A DNA stretch of 64,000 nucleotides from an uncultured Prevotellaceae bacterium (GCA_905207705.1 CAJLMA010000007.1:65110-129109), one strand, 5' to 3'. Positions 1 to 8,053 are shown, counted from the first letter of the stretch. Numbers and translations are program-made. The notes: generated by a model not told the origin, from the letters alone.

Positions 1-175
1 GATAGTTTTCAAGCCATAAATTGGATGACGGGAAAAACGGGCCGCTGTTGTTGACATGGGTTATAGTAAGCCCGGAGCAGAAATAATATATTGCCGACAC
101 CGCGAACAGGATGATGACTGCGATGTTGAAATATTTCCCGTTTAAAAACCTGTTGATATGTTCTTCTCTATACAC
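1..175 (-). CDS. membrane protein, N-terminal part only (cut by window edge)
   Basis: A reading frame runs off the left edge of the window on the minus strand. From a GTG at 173-175 it encodes about 58 residues: a short basic/polar start (VYREEHINRFLNGKYF) then one hydrophobic segment of about 22 residues at roughly 16-38, then a polar stretch. A TTG four codons earlier (185-187) is an alternative start; the frame is closed by TAA just upstream. A well-formed promoter (TTG, 20 bases, TAATTTTG) lies 60 bases upstream, so the gene is probably transcribed on its own although it follows purD on the same strand. The family is not recognisable from this fragment; only an integral inner-membrane protein can be claimed. 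Confidence 0.6.
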   Translation of the reverse strand, partial: MYREEHINRFLNGKYFNIAVIILFAVSAIYYFCSGLTITHVNNSGPFFPSSNLWLENY

Positions 176-238
176 TGTTATGAGCAATTATTTCTTTAAG
201 TGCGTGCGCTCAAGCTCCCGCTATGTTTTTTGTTTTCG

Positions 239-269
239 CAAAATTAGCATAATATTCGTGTTCCTGCAA
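239..269 (-). promoter_or_regulatory. Bacteroidota-type promoter for the edge membrane protein
   Basis: On the minus strand the -7 element TAATTTTG (239-246) is preceded by TTG (267-269) with exactly 20 bases between. This matches the TTTG/TAnnTTTG primary-sigma consensus of Bacteroidota. Predicted start of transcription is near 236, giving a leader of about 50-60 bases. Confidence 0.6.
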
Positions 270-291
270 TATCAGCGGTTTATGCAAGAAA

Positions 292-322
292 GGATGTGCC
301 GTTTTTAGTTGTTGGCACACCC
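292..322 (-). terminator. hairpin after purD
   Basis: GGATGTGCC (292-300) and GGCACACCC (314-322) form a 9-bp stem with one G-U pair around a 13-base loop, 36 bases past the purD stop codon. On the minus strand the stem is followed by TTTCTTGC, a poor U-tract, so termination is likely but not certain. Confidence 0.5.
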
Positions 323-357
323 TTTTGTGTTTGATTGCTTACTCTATAAAGCGTTTC

Positions 358-1641
358 TTACTTGAGATCGAAGCCTATGTCGTGGCGGAAATATTTGCCT
401 TCAAAGTCGATTCTTGCAATGTTTTCAAACGATTGCCTTAGAGCCTCGTCCTTCGAGTTTCCGTATGAAGTTACAGCCATTACACGTCCTCCCGATGTCA
501 CCAAGTTTCCGTTTTCGGCTACTTTGGTTCCTGCATGGAAAATTATGCTGTTCTCGATGCTTTCAATTCCTGTTATGGCTTTTCCTTTTTCATAGCTTCC
601 AGGATATCCGGCCGATACCATCATCACGGTGACGGCATATCTGGAGTCTATTTCAAGTTCACGGCTTTCGAGCGTTCCTGTGGCCACTCCTTCGAGCAGG
701 TCGAGCAGGTCGCTTTTTATGCGCGGCATCACGACCTCGGTTTCGGGGTCGCCCATGCGCACGTTGTATTCTATCACGTATGGATCGCCGCCGACGTTGA
801 TGAGGCCGAAGAAAATGAAGCCTTTGTAGGTGATGTTTTCTTTCTTTAAGCCGTCAACGGTTGGCTTTATGATGCGGTCCTCAATTTTTTTCATGAAGGA
901 GCTGTCGACAAAGCTCACAGGAGAAATGGCCCCCATGCCTCCGGTGTTGGGTCCCGTGTCCCCCTCTCCTATTCGTTTGTAATCCTTTGCAACCGGCAAT
1001 ATCTTATAGGTATTTCCGTCGGTGAGTACGAATACCGAACATTCTATTCCGCTTAGGAATTGTTCTATCACAACTGTGTTGGATGATGCTCCGAACATGC
1101 CTCCGAGCATGGCTTTCAATTGTGTCTTGGCTTCGTCGAGCGAAGGGATTATCAGCACGCCCTTGCCTGCTGCAAGTCCGTCGGCTTTCAACACATAAGG
1201 GGGATTGTTTTTTTCAAGGAACTTGAAGCCTTCTTCAATGTTGTCGGCGTTGACGCTCAAGTGGCGGGCAGTAGGTATTCCGTGACGGTTCATGAAGTCT
1301 TTTGCAAAGTCTTTGCTTCCTTCGAGCCTTGCGCCCGATTGGGAAGGTCCTATCACAGGAATGGCGGCGAGCTTGTCGTCATTTTTGAAATAGTCATAGA
1401 TGCCGGCAACGAGTGGGTCTTCATTGCCCACTACGACCATGTTCACTTCATTGTTTGTGACAAAAGCCTTTATGGCATCAAAGTCGAGCGGTGACAGTCG
1501 GACATTCTCGCCATATTGTGCTGTGCCTCCGTTTCCGGGTGCTATGTATAGTTTTTCGAGCAAATGGCTCTGGCTCATTTTCCAAGCCAGCGCCGATTCG
1601 CGGCCGCCTGAGCCTAAAAGCAATATTGTGTATTTTCCCAT
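358..1641 (-). CDS. purD: phosphoribosylamine-glycine ligase (GARS)
   Basis: PurD joins glycine to 5-phosphoribosylamine with ATP, the second step of purine synthesis. The 427 residues match the usual length of the single-domain bacterial enzyme. Seen in order: N-terminal nucleotide-fold motif LLLGSGGRESALAW (7-20), PGNGGT (35-40), ATP-grasp lysine/glycine loop LKADGLAAGKG (151-161), GPNTGGMGA (230-238) and the metal-binding region VRMGDPETE. It starts at ATG 1641, 20 bases after the rRNA methyltransferase gene, so cysE, the methyltransferase and purD probably share a transcript. purN of the same pathway is also in this window (50.5 kb) but unlinked. Confidence 0.97.
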   Translation of the reverse strand: MGKYTILLLGSGGRESALAWKMSQSHLLEKLYIAPGNGGTAQYGENVRLSPLDFDAIKAFVTNNEVNMVVVGNEDPLVAGIYDYFKNDDKLAAIPVIGPSQSGARLEGSKDFAKDFMNRHGIPTARHLSVNADNIEEGFKFLEKNNPPYVLKADGLAAGKGVLIIPSLDEAKTQLKAMLGGMFGASSNTVVIEQFLSGIECSVFVLTDGNTYKILPVAKDYKRIGEGDTGPNTGGMGAISPVSFVDSSFMKKIEDRIIKPTVDGLKKENITYKGFIFFGLINVGGDPYVIEYNVRMGDPETEVVMPRIKSDLLDLLEGVATGTLESRELEIDSRYAVTVMMVSAGYPGSYEKGKAITGIESIENSIIFHAGTKVAENGNLVTSGGRVMAVTSYGNSKDEALRQSFENIARIDFEGKYFRHDIGFDLK

Positions 1642-1661
1642 CGTCGTGATGCTTTTAATGT

Positions 1662-3281
1662 TTAATCTTGTTTGTTGTTGTCGGTATTTGCCGGTTGGTT
1701 GTCTGATTCGGCGTTTTGAGGCAGCTCTTCACGCCTCCAACTGTTGCGTCGTCCGCGTATGATTGGACGTTCTTTGTCGGGCGACAGCGACGGTTGCTTG
1801 AACTTTATTACCCTCTCGGTTCTCTCCTCGCTGTGTACTTTTTCGGGCTTTTCACTTTCGTCGTTTCTCCTCTTGAAGTTCTCTTCTTCGCGGTGGCGTT
1901 CGTGATAAGGCTTGCGGTATTTTGCTTCGAGGGCGTTCTTCGGAGAACCTTCCTGCCTGAATCTTGGCGGCCTCTCTCGGCGGAACTTGCGTTCGCCACC
2001 ATCCTTGTCTTGATGCAAAGAACGCTTCTCGCCACGGTTCTCTTTAAATGTAGGCTCAAATGCGCGACGTTTGTATTCCTTGTTGCGTTCACCCTTGAAG
2101 TCTTCGTTCTTTACGCTTCTCCCCTCTTTGCGGAATTCACTGTAAGTGCCGTCGAAGATGACGTATTGGCGTAGTTCGCATTCGAGTGCTCCGTTATAAA
2201 GAGGGAATTTGAGCGACGGTTTCAATCCTATTATGTCGAGCAATTCTGTATTGGAACCTATAATCCATGCGTTGTACCCCTTGAAAACTTTTTTAAGCTT
2301 CTCGCCTATCGAACGGTAGAGGCTTTCCATGTCGTCGACCGTGATACGTTCCCCGTAAGGAGGATTTGTGATTATTATGCCGTTTTCGCTTGGAGCTTCT
2401 TCGATGTCTTGAATTTGTTTCACCTTCAGCTCGATGTATTTGCCCACTGCCGCGCTTTTAATGTTGCGTGCAGCAATGTCTATCGCTTTGGGTGACATGT
2501 CCGAGCCATATATCTTATGGGTGAATTCGCGTTCGTGGCTGTCGTCGTTGTATATTTCTTCAAACAATTCTGGATCGAAGTCCGGCCAGCGTTCAAAAGC
2601 GAAGCTTGAGCGGAAAATGCCCGGATTTATGTTTGCGGCAATCAAGGCAGCTTCTATGAGGAATGTGCCTGAACCGCACATGGGGTCTATCAAGTCGCAT
2701 TCGCCGTGCCAGCCCGATAGCATGATGATTCCGGCAGCAAGGACTTCGTTGATTGGTGCCTCGGTCTGTGCGACTCTATAACCGCGTTTGTGAAGCGACT
2801 CGCCCGAGCTATCGAGTGACAAGGTGATTTCGCTGCCCGAGATGTGTACGTCAAATATCAAGTCGGCATTGTTCAGCCTTATCGACGGGCGCTTGCCATA
2901 TTTTTCATTGAAGAAGTCGGCAATGGCATCTTTTACCCTGTAAGTGACGAACCGGCTGTGACGGAAGTTGTCGCTGAATACCGTCGAGTCTATTGAGAAC
3001 GTCTGGCTTGCGTTCATGTATTGGTCCCATCCGAAGTCTTTGACAGCATTGTAAAGCTCGTCGGCATCGGATGCGTGGAATTTGTAAATCGGCTTAAGTA
3101 TCCTAAGAGCGGTGCGGCAACAGATGTTGGCACGGTAAAGTGTGGCCATGTCGCCCTCAAACGATACCATCCTCAAGCCGGTTTCTACATTTTCTGCGCC
3201 TATTCCTTTAAGTTCTTCAGCCAATACGTTTTCAAGGCCCTTGAACGTTTTGGCTACCATCTCGAATTTATTGTTCATCAC
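1662..3281 (-). CDS. THUMP-domain 23S rRNA guanine methyltransferase, RlmL-like, with charged C-terminal tail
   Basis: A class I SAM-dependent RNA methyltransferase of the COG0116 family (RlmL/YcbY N-terminal half, which makes m2G in 23S rRNA). Residues 1-160 hold the ferredoxin-like/THUMP region, DPMCGSGTF (199-207) is the SAM-binding motif and NPPYGE (306-311) the N2-guanine catalytic motif. The catalytic fold ends near residue 383. Residues about 384-539 are unusual: a low-complexity tail rich in Arg, Lys, Glu and Ser, probably disordered and RNA-binding. The RlmK half of the E. coli fusion protein is absent. The start at 3281 overlaps the end of cysE by 14 bases, which suggests translational coupling. 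The enzyme class is clear; the exact target base is inferred from the family. Confidence 0.88.
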   Translation of the reverse strand: MMNNKFEMVAKTFKGLENVLAEELKGIGAENVETGLRMVSFEGDMATLYRANICCRTALRILKPIYKFHASDADELYNAVKDFGWDQYMNASQTFSIDSTVFSDNFRHSRFVTYRVKDAIADFFNEKYGKRPSIRLNNADLIFDVHISGSEITLSLDSSGESLHKRGYRVAQTEAPINEVLAAGIIMLSGWHGECDLIDPMCGSGTFLIEAALIAANINPGIFRSSFAFERWPDFDPELFEEIYNDDSHEREFTHKIYGSDMSPKAIDIAARNIKSAAVGKYIELKVKQIQDIEEAPSENGIIITNPPYGERITVDDMESLYRSIGEKLKKVFKGYNAWIIGSNTELLDIIGLKPSLKFPLYNGALECELRQYVIFDGTYSEFRKEGRSVKNEDFKGERNKEYKRRAFEPTFKENRGEKRSLHQDKDGGERKFRRERPPRFRQEGSPKNALEAKYRKPYHERHREEENFKRRNDESEKPEKVHSEERTERVIKFKQPSLSPDKERPIIRGRRNSWRREELPQNAESDNQPANTDNNKQD

Positions 3282-4218
3282 TCTTTAATCTTAAAATATT
3301 GTTGGCTTTCGCTTGTATGATTCTTTCACCTGCAGCCACGTCGGTGGTAACCCAGATGTTACCGCCGATCACGGCGTTGTCGCCTATGGTAATGCGTCCG
3401 AGGATGGTCGCATTGGAATAGATGACGACATTGTTCCCAATAATGGGATGGCGTGCTATGCCTTTGATGGGGTTGTTGTTCTCGTCAACGGCAAAACTCT
3501 TTGCTCCAAGTGTCACGCCTTGATATATCTTTACGTTGTTTCCTATTATTGCGGTGGCGCCTATTACCACGCCTGTTCCGTGGTCGATGGCGAAATGGTG
3601 CCCGATGCTTGCTCCGGGATGTATGTCGATTCCTGTTTCGGAGTGTGCAAGCTCGCTAATCATGCGTGGAATGATGGGGATCCCTTCGACAAGCAGTTCG
3701 TGGGCTATGCGGTAGTTGATGATGGCTTTGAGCGCAGGATAACAGTATATCACTTCCTCATGGCTTGTGGCTGCCGGGTCGCCAAGGTACATGGCTTCGA
3801 CATCGGTGTGAAGGATACTGCGCAATTCGGGCAACTTGTGTATGAAGCGCGAAGTGATTTCTTCGGCTTTATGCAGCAGCCTTTCAAGGCTGTATCGGCC
3901 GTTCTCGCTCTTTTCTCCGAACACGAGGCCTGCCACAAGCTGGTTTTCCATAATCCCTTTCAGCTTCTCGCATTGCAAACCTATGATATATTCGAGGTTG
4001 AATGAATTTACGTCTTCTTTGCCAAAGAAGCCGGGAAACAGTACCGATCGGCACAACATTATCATTTCTTGTATCATGGATTCCTGCGGCAGTGGTTCAA
4101 AGCCTAGCCGGAGGTGGCACATGGCGCATAGACTTTCACTGTTTGAAAGTTTTCTTACGGTGTCTTTCAACCGTTCTTCGTCATCATATCTTTGCTTGCT
4201 CATATATTCTTTTGACAT
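3268..4218 (-). CDS. cysE: serine O-acetyltransferase
   Basis: Makes O-acetylserine from serine and acetyl-CoA, the first committed step of cysteine synthesis. After an all-helical N-terminal domain, residues from about 190 carry the left-handed beta-helix hexapeptide repeats, with the typical DIHPGASIGHHFAIDHGTG segment (active-site His residues) and GNNVKIYQGVTLGA. At 316 residues it resembles the longer SAT form common in Bacteroidota rather than the E. coli enzyme (273). A longer frame would begin at TTG 4248, but that codon lies at the predicted transcription start (TAACTTTG at 4256-4263). ATG 4218, or ATG 4203 five codons later, is therefore preferred. Confidence 0.9.
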   Translation of the reverse strand: MSKEYMSKQRYDDEERLKDTVRKLSNSESLCAMCHLRLGFEPLPQESMIQEMIMLCRSVLFPGFFGKEDVNSFNLEYIIGLQCEKLKGIMENQLVAGLVFGEKSENGRYSLERLLHKAEEITSRFIHKLPELRSILHTDVEAMYLGDPAATSHEEVIYCYPALKAIINYRIAHELLVEGIPIIPRMISELAHSETGIDIHPGASIGHHFAIDHGTGVVIGATAIIGNNVKIYQGVTLGAKSFAVDENNNPIKGIARHPIIGNNVVIYSNATILGRITIGDNAVIGGNIWVTTDVAAGERIIQAKANNILRLKSDEQ

Positions 4219-4255
4219 GCCGGCATGTGTAAATGCCCATTCTGCCAATTAATTG

Positions 4256-4263
4256 CAAAGTTA
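4256..4263 (-). promoter_or_regulatory. promoter -7 element for cysE operon
   Basis: TAACTTTG on the minus strand matches TAnnTTTG. About 20 bases upstream is only a T-rich TTTT, so the -33 part is weak. Predicted transcription start is near 4253, giving a leader of 35-50 bases to the ATG start candidates. Confidence 0.5.
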
Positions 4264-4632
4264 CTACTAAAACTGAAAAATATAAAACGACGATTAAATG
4301 TTTTTTGCAAGTTTTTTGAATCTCTGCAATATGCGCGGCAATATGGCTCAAATAAAGAATAGGAATACAAATAACGACGCGATTTTATCACTTGCCCTTT
4401 CTTGTCGGAATAAGCATGTCTTTGTGTCTGATACCTGAGTATAAAATATCTTTAAAATGGATGGTATTATGTTGATATTTTGGAAAATGTGTACTTTTGC
4501 TCGCGGTTATGGTATTTTGGGGCATAATGTAAGGAGACGGGAAGGAGATGAATCCCTAACGAATGATTAAGCTCTAAATTCCAATAGTTGGAAGGTTTAC
4601 CAGATAGCAATAATATTAATATATAATCGAGG
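4264..4632. other. AT-rich intergenic stretch between cysE and the acyltransferase gene
   Basis: About 370 bases separate the divergent cysE and acyltransferase genes. It is markedly AT-rich. Apart from the cysE promoter at its left edge and a plus-strand TACTTTTG at 4492-4499, no gene, clear hairpin or repeat was found. The part after 4500 looks like a long leader (about 125 bases) containing two tiny start-stop frames (ATG TAA; ATG AAT CCC TAA). Confidence 0.5.
4492..4499 (+). promoter_or_regulatory. candidate -7 element for the acyltransferase gene
   Basis: TACTTTTG matches TAnnTTTG; a TTGA 17 bases upstream is closer than the ideal 19-20 spacing. The predicted leader to the start codon is about 125 bases. 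Confidence 0.4.
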
Positions 4633-5676
4633 ATGAGGTCTATGAAATCGAGTTTGTCGTTATTGTCATCCTATCGTGGAGCCCTCATGGGAGTTGCGAT
4701 AATCTGGGTGATGTTGTTTCATTTAGGTGATATCGATATTTCGATTATCAGTGTCATTTTTGGTGTGGGGACTGGCGGAGTTGATATCTTCTTGTTCTTG
4801 TCGGGGTTCGGATTGTATTTTTCAATGTCAAAGAAAGATGTTTCCCTGTCGCAATATTATAAAAAGAGGTTTTGCAGGATAATGCCAGAATTTTGGCTTT
4901 ACCTGTTGATACTCTTTTTCATTCAGATGGATTTTGATTTCCGTTCTGTCTGCACCCTTCTTTTTGATGCCACTACTATCGGGTATTGGATACCAGGCAA
5001 CCCGGACAAACTTTGGTATGTGTCATGTATAGTGGTCTTTTATGCTATTTTCCCTTTATATTTCAAATTATTCAAGAAATACGGATTGAGAGCTTCCGTT
5101 GGTTTTATAATCGTTGGCTTGTTGTTCACCATAGCATATGCGTTAATCATGGTATTTTGTTTTAACAATGAGAATAAAGGAGAACTGTTGATTCTTAGTA
5201 TTTCTCGTATTCCTATATTTTTCATAGGTGCAGTGGTTGGGCATTATGCTAAGGATTGCAAGGAATTTGTGGTGACAAACAAAGTAAAAATAGGGAATTG
5301 GATATTATTCATGGTTTCACTTGTCGCCCTCTATTATTTTCGTAAGTACCATTATGAATATTGCTGGACTTGCGCATTACTGTTTGTTCCGTTCATATTT
5401 ATAACTCCTACACTCTGTATGATTTTGTCATGGTTTTTTGATAAATTGCCACATGTCATAAGTTCCATTTTTTCGAGGATTGGAAATATATCTTTAGAAT
5501 TGTATATCGCTCATGATATCATATATTTAGAGTTCCTTGATGAATTTATTGATTCCTATGGTTTGTGGATTGCTATGTTGCTGGTATTTGTGATGTCTTT
5601 TATTGCTGCAATCATTCTTTACAACATCAATAAGTTTGTGTTGCAACCAGTGTGCCGTAGGATGTTGAAGTTGTGA
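4633..5676 (+). CDS. acyltransferase family 3 membrane protein
   Basis: A multi-pass integral membrane acyltransferase (Acyl_transf_3, OafA/NodX-like) that typically moves acetyl or other acyl groups onto surface polysaccharides or lipids. The 347 residues contain about ten hydrophobic segments. The conserved early histidine is in VMLFHLGDID near residue 32, followed by FLFLSGFGLYFS and the KRFCRIMPEFW loop with the conserved Arg-Arg/Pro pattern. The start may be ATG 4633 or the in-frame ATG 4642. The gene stands alone and its codons are far more AT-rich than neighbouring core genes, which together with the adjacent tRNA suggests horizontal acquisition. The substrate is unknown. Confidence 0.85.
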   Translation: MRSMKSSLSLLSSYRGALMGVAIIWVMLFHLGDIDISIISVIFGVGTGGVDIFLFLSGFGLYFSMSKKDVSLSQYYKKRFCRIMPEFWLYLLILFFIQMDFDFRSVCTLLFDATTIGYWIPGNPDKLWYVSCIVVFYAIFPLYFKLFKKYGLRASVGFIIVGLLFTIAYALIMVFCFNNENKGELLILSISRIPIFFIGAVVGHYAKDCKEFVVTNKVKIGNWILFMVSLVALYYFRKYHYEYCWTCALLFVPFIFITPTLCMILSWFFDKLPHVISSIFSRIGNISLELYIAHDIIYLEFLDEFIDSYGLWIAMLLVFVMSFIAAIILYNINKFVLQPVCRRMLKL

Positions 5677-5735
5677 ATCGGTTTGTACCTCATTTTGATT
5701 TTATGGAATTTTTTTTCAGAAAAAAGTCTGGATAG

Positions 5736-5766
5736 TTGCAAATATCAAAAACATTGCATAACTTTG
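5736..5766 (+). promoter_or_regulatory. promoter of the tRNA gene
   Basis: TTG (5736-5738), 20 bases, TAACTTTG (5759-5766): a near-ideal Bacteroidota promoter. Transcription would begin near 5770, about 25 bases before the tRNA. Confidence 0.7.
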
Positions 5767-5793
5767 CAATCGCTTTTGAGAAGTCAACAAGCC

Positions 5794-5867
5794 GGTCCCA
5801 TAGCTCAGTTGGTTAGAGCATCTGACTCATAATCAGGGGGTCCTTGGTTCAAGCCCAAGTGGGACCA
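5794..5867 (+). tRNA. tRNA with CAT anticodon (Met; possibly the lysidine-modified Ile2)
   Basis: A full cloverleaf is visible: the acceptor stem GGTCCCA pairs with TGGGACC, discriminator A at 5867, D-arm with AGCTCAGTTGGTTAGAGC, anticodon arm TCTGA-CTCATAA-TCAGG with anticodon CAT, and T-arm with GGTTCAAGCC. No CCA is encoded. The first acceptor pair is a normal G-C, so it is not the initiator by that criterion. Elongator tRNA-Met and tRNA-Ile(CAT) cannot be separated with certainty by eye; Met is preferred. Confidence 0.93.
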
Positions 5868-5878
5868 CACGGTAATCA

Positions 5879-5910
5879 AGCAGTTAAGCCACACGCTTAG
5901 CTGCTTTTTT
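5879..5910 (+). terminator. intrinsic terminator after the tRNA
   Basis: AGCAGTTAAGC and GCTTAGCTGCT form an 11-bp stem (one G-U) with loop CACAC, followed directly by six T residues. Confidence 0.88.
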
Positions 5911-6010
5911 GTTTGCCTTGCGCAATTTTGGGCAAAAACACCCCGGAGTTTCCCGGGAAATGCTGCTCTGTTGTTGCAATATTTTTATAATCAATATATT
6001 ATGAAAATAC

Positions 6011-6052
6011 TTATCGCAAATTTTGATAAATTGCGATAAATTGCGATATTTG
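6011..6052 (+). promoter_or_regulatory. palindromic operator overlapping the fic promoter
   Basis: The inverted repeat TTATCGCAA (6011-6019) / TTGCGATAA (6031-6039) and a further direct copy of TTGCGATA (6041-6048) cover a promoter made of TTTG (6022-6025), 19 bases, GATATTTG (6045-6052). Binding of a dimeric repressor here would block transcription. The Fic protein just downstream has a C-terminal winged-helix-like region, so autoregulation is plausible. Confidence 0.55.
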
Positions 6053-6077
6053 TATATTGAATAAAAGCACATCAACT

Positions 6078-7400
6078 ATGATTGAAAGTCCTCCCAAAAT
6101 TGCCCAATCAATACTTACAGAAGAGTTATTGTCAAATCTTGAAAAAGAAAAGTTCGTAGATAGTATTGGTAAAATTAACAACGAATATCTTTACTGGAGC
6201 GATGTGAAGTATCGGGCCAAGCTTCTTGATGTTGATAAAGAGGATTTATGGAAAATGGTGAAATATGTCCGAATGAAAACAGATATGAAAATAACCGGAT
6301 TTGACAATATCCATTTTTCTCTAACTAATTTTATGCAAAGGTGTTGTCACGAATTTGACATGAATTTTGGAGGTTCGTGGGGAACATATGATTTTTTCCC
6401 TGAAGATAAAAATTCACGAGAATTATATTTAGTAAGTTCCATTATGGAGGAAGCGATAGCATCAAGCCAGATGGAAGGAGCTGCAACTACTCGTAAAGTT
6501 GCAAAGGATATGCTCCGCAAGAAGATAAGTCCTAAGGACAAAAGCCAGAGGATGATTTTAAATAATTATAATACAATAAACTTTATACGCGATCATGCAA
6601 AAGAGGATTTGACACCGGAGAAAGTGATGCAAATCCATGTCATGATGACAGATGGTGCGCTCGACATAGAAGATGCTGTGGGACGATTTAGGACAGATGA
6701 GGAAAATATTGTTGTCGGTGATGGGATAACAGGAGAAACCGTACATACCCCACCTCCGTCGGCTTGTTTGCCGCAGTTTGTTGAACAATTATGCGCTTTT
6801 TTCAACGACAAGTCTCCGGTCGTATTTATACATCCTATAATACGAGGCATAATCATTCATTTTCTCATTGGTTATTATCATCCTTTTGCCGATGGAAACG
6901 GGAGGACTGCACGGGCATTGTTTTACTGGTACATGATGAAAAATGATTACTGGTTGGTGCAGTATCTATCGATTTCTCGAATAATAAAAGGCTCAAAGAA
7001 AGTTTATGAAAAGGCTTTTCTTTATTCAGAACAGGATTCCAACGACATCGGTTATTTTATTCGATACAATTTAGACGTGTTGGGTAAATCTTTCGACGAA
7101 TTAAAGAAATATTTAATTAAAAAACAGAAAGAAAAGAAGAAGTCGGAACGTCTCCTTCGCCTTGGAAATATTTCTCCGCGTCAAGCTGAAATTTTGAATT
7201 TGTACATAGAAAATTCCGATGCCATTTTGACGTCGGTAGACGTTATGGGAAAATTTGGTGTCAGTGCAGGAACGGCGAAATCAGATTTGCGTAGTCTTAT
7301 GCAAAAAGGGTATCTTTATGAAATACCACTCAACGGACGTACAAAAGGGTATGTAAGAAGCGAAATTTTCCATGAAAAGGTGAAACAAGCAAAAGTTTAA
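6078..7400 (+). CDS. Fic family protein with C-terminal winged-helix domain
   Basis: Fic proteins usually transfer AMP (sometimes other groups) to hydroxyl side chains of target proteins. In this 440-residue protein the catalytic loop HPFADGNGR is at residues 268-276. A class II type inhibitory motif, SSQMEG at 129-134, fits [S/T]xxxE[G/N] and should keep the enzyme auto-inhibited through its glutamate. The last 70 residues (SPRQAEILNLY onward, with GTAKSDLRSLMQKG) look like a winged helix-turn-helix. A frame beginning at TTG 6057 is excluded because it starts at the predicted transcription start; ATG 6078 is used. There is no adjacent Phd/antitoxin-like gene. The gene is AT-rich and sits just after a tRNA, suggesting transfer. 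The target protein is unknown. Confidence 0.88.
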   Translation: MIESPPKIAQSILTEELLSNLEKEKFVDSIGKINNEYLYWSDVKYRAKLLDVDKEDLWKMVKYVRMKTDMKITGFDNIHFSLTNFMQRCCHEFDMNFGGSWGTYDFFPEDKNSRELYLVSSIMEEAIASSQMEGAATTRKVAKDMLRKKISPKDKSQRMILNNYNTINFIRDHAKEDLTPEKVMQIHVMMTDGALDIEDAVGRFRTDEENIVVGDGITGETVHTPPPSACLPQFVEQLCAFFNDKSPVVFIHPIIRGIIIHFLIGYYHPFADGNGRTARALFYWYMMKNDYWLVQYLSISRIIKGSKKVYEKAFLYSEQDSNDIGYFIRYNLDVLGKSFDELKKYLIKKQKEKKKSERLLRLGNISPRQAEILNLYIENSDAILTSVDVMGKFGVSAGTAKSDLRSLMQKGYLYEIPLNGRTKGYVRSEIFHEKVKQAKV

Positions 7401-7408
7401 GGTCTCTC

Positions 7409-7530
7409 TTAATATTGGGTGGTAAGGTAGTCGAAGACCTCAAAGACGAATCCCGGGTTCTGTCCACGCTTTTTTGTGCATATTTCCCATTGCCGGATTG
7501 TTGATGAACCCGTGGTTTTGTAATAATCTA
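7409..7530 (-). pseudogene. possible 3' remnant of a coding sequence
   Basis: One minus-strand frame stays open from about 7567 to the TAA at 7409-7411 and ends ...KKRGQNPGFVFEVF then DYLTTQY. Its codons use G/C in third positions like the core genes, unlike the AT-rich genes on either side. There is no start codon or promoter and the 5' part is missing, so at best this is a leftover gene end. The family was not recognised and the frame could be chance. Confidence 0.25.
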
Positions 7531-7536
7531 AGTTTG
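7529..7536 (+). promoter_or_regulatory. candidate -7 element for the interrupted secreted-protein gene
   Basis: TAAGTTTG fits TAnnTTTG, with predicted start near 7540 and a leader of about 25 bases to ATG 7568. No good -33 match is seen. Confidence 0.35.
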
Positions 7537-7567
7537 TTTGACTACAAGCGAAAAAACAGTTTGAACC

Positions 7568-7924
7568 ATGAAAAATTTATTTATTTTCTTAGTTATGTTC
7601 CTTTGTTCTCCATTGGTTTCTTTGGCAGATAATAACGTTTATATTTCAAACGTTGAATATCAATATAATGTAATACATGTAACCGTGAAGATGACAGAGC
7701 AGGCAAAATAGCAATACAGTTCTGTTAATTTTAAAGTAGTGCCGGCAGATAGGGCTTTGGGAAGGTTGTTAAACGACGGTGTACAATATGGAGAGATATC
7801 ATCCGGCAATTCGTTTGTTGATGTGAGTTTTGGTTGCGGTGAAGGAACGGATGAAGAAGAAGCAAAGCAATGTCGGCTATACGACTTTGAAGTCATCACA
7901 GTAAATTGTGTGAAAAAACAATAA
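7568..7924 (+). pseudogene. small secreted protein gene interrupted by in-frame TAG
   Basis: From ATG 7568 the frame encodes a clear signal peptide (MKNLFIFLVMFLCSPLVSLA) and about 27 more residues, then meets TAG at 7709-7711. The very same frame then stays open for 70 more codons to TAA 7922-7924, with protein-like sequence (NFKVVPADRALGRLLNDG; CGEGTDEEEAKQCRLYDFEV). Without the TAG it would be a 118-residue exported protein. The simplest reading is a recent nonsense mutation or a sequencing error at one base; stop-codon readthrough (TAG followed by CAA) cannot be excluded. The family is not recognised. It lies between fic and a convergent lipoprotein gene. Confidence 0.6.
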
Positions 7925-7938
7925 TTCTTTTTGAGGCA

Positions 7939-7971
7939 CGAGGATGCGTTATGATAAGTGACGCATCCTCG
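7939..7971. terminator. strong hairpin between convergent genes
   Basis: CGAGGATGCGT (7939-7949) pairs perfectly with ACGCATCCTCG (7961-7971) around an 11-base loop. It sits between the plus-strand interrupted gene and the minus-strand lipoprotein gene. Neither side has a clean U-tract, so it may act in both directions or only protect 3' ends. Confidence 0.5.
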
Positions 7972-8053
7972 CACTTTAGATATGTTTTGCTTGCCTGCTA
8001 AAGTATTGAATTTAAAATAAGAGGGGTTAATTTCTCCTGATTGTTGATTGTTT

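Noticed and set aside
5794..7930. Integrated element bounded by tRNA-derived attachment repeats
   Set aside because: No second copy of the tRNA 3' end and no integrase gene are present in the window.
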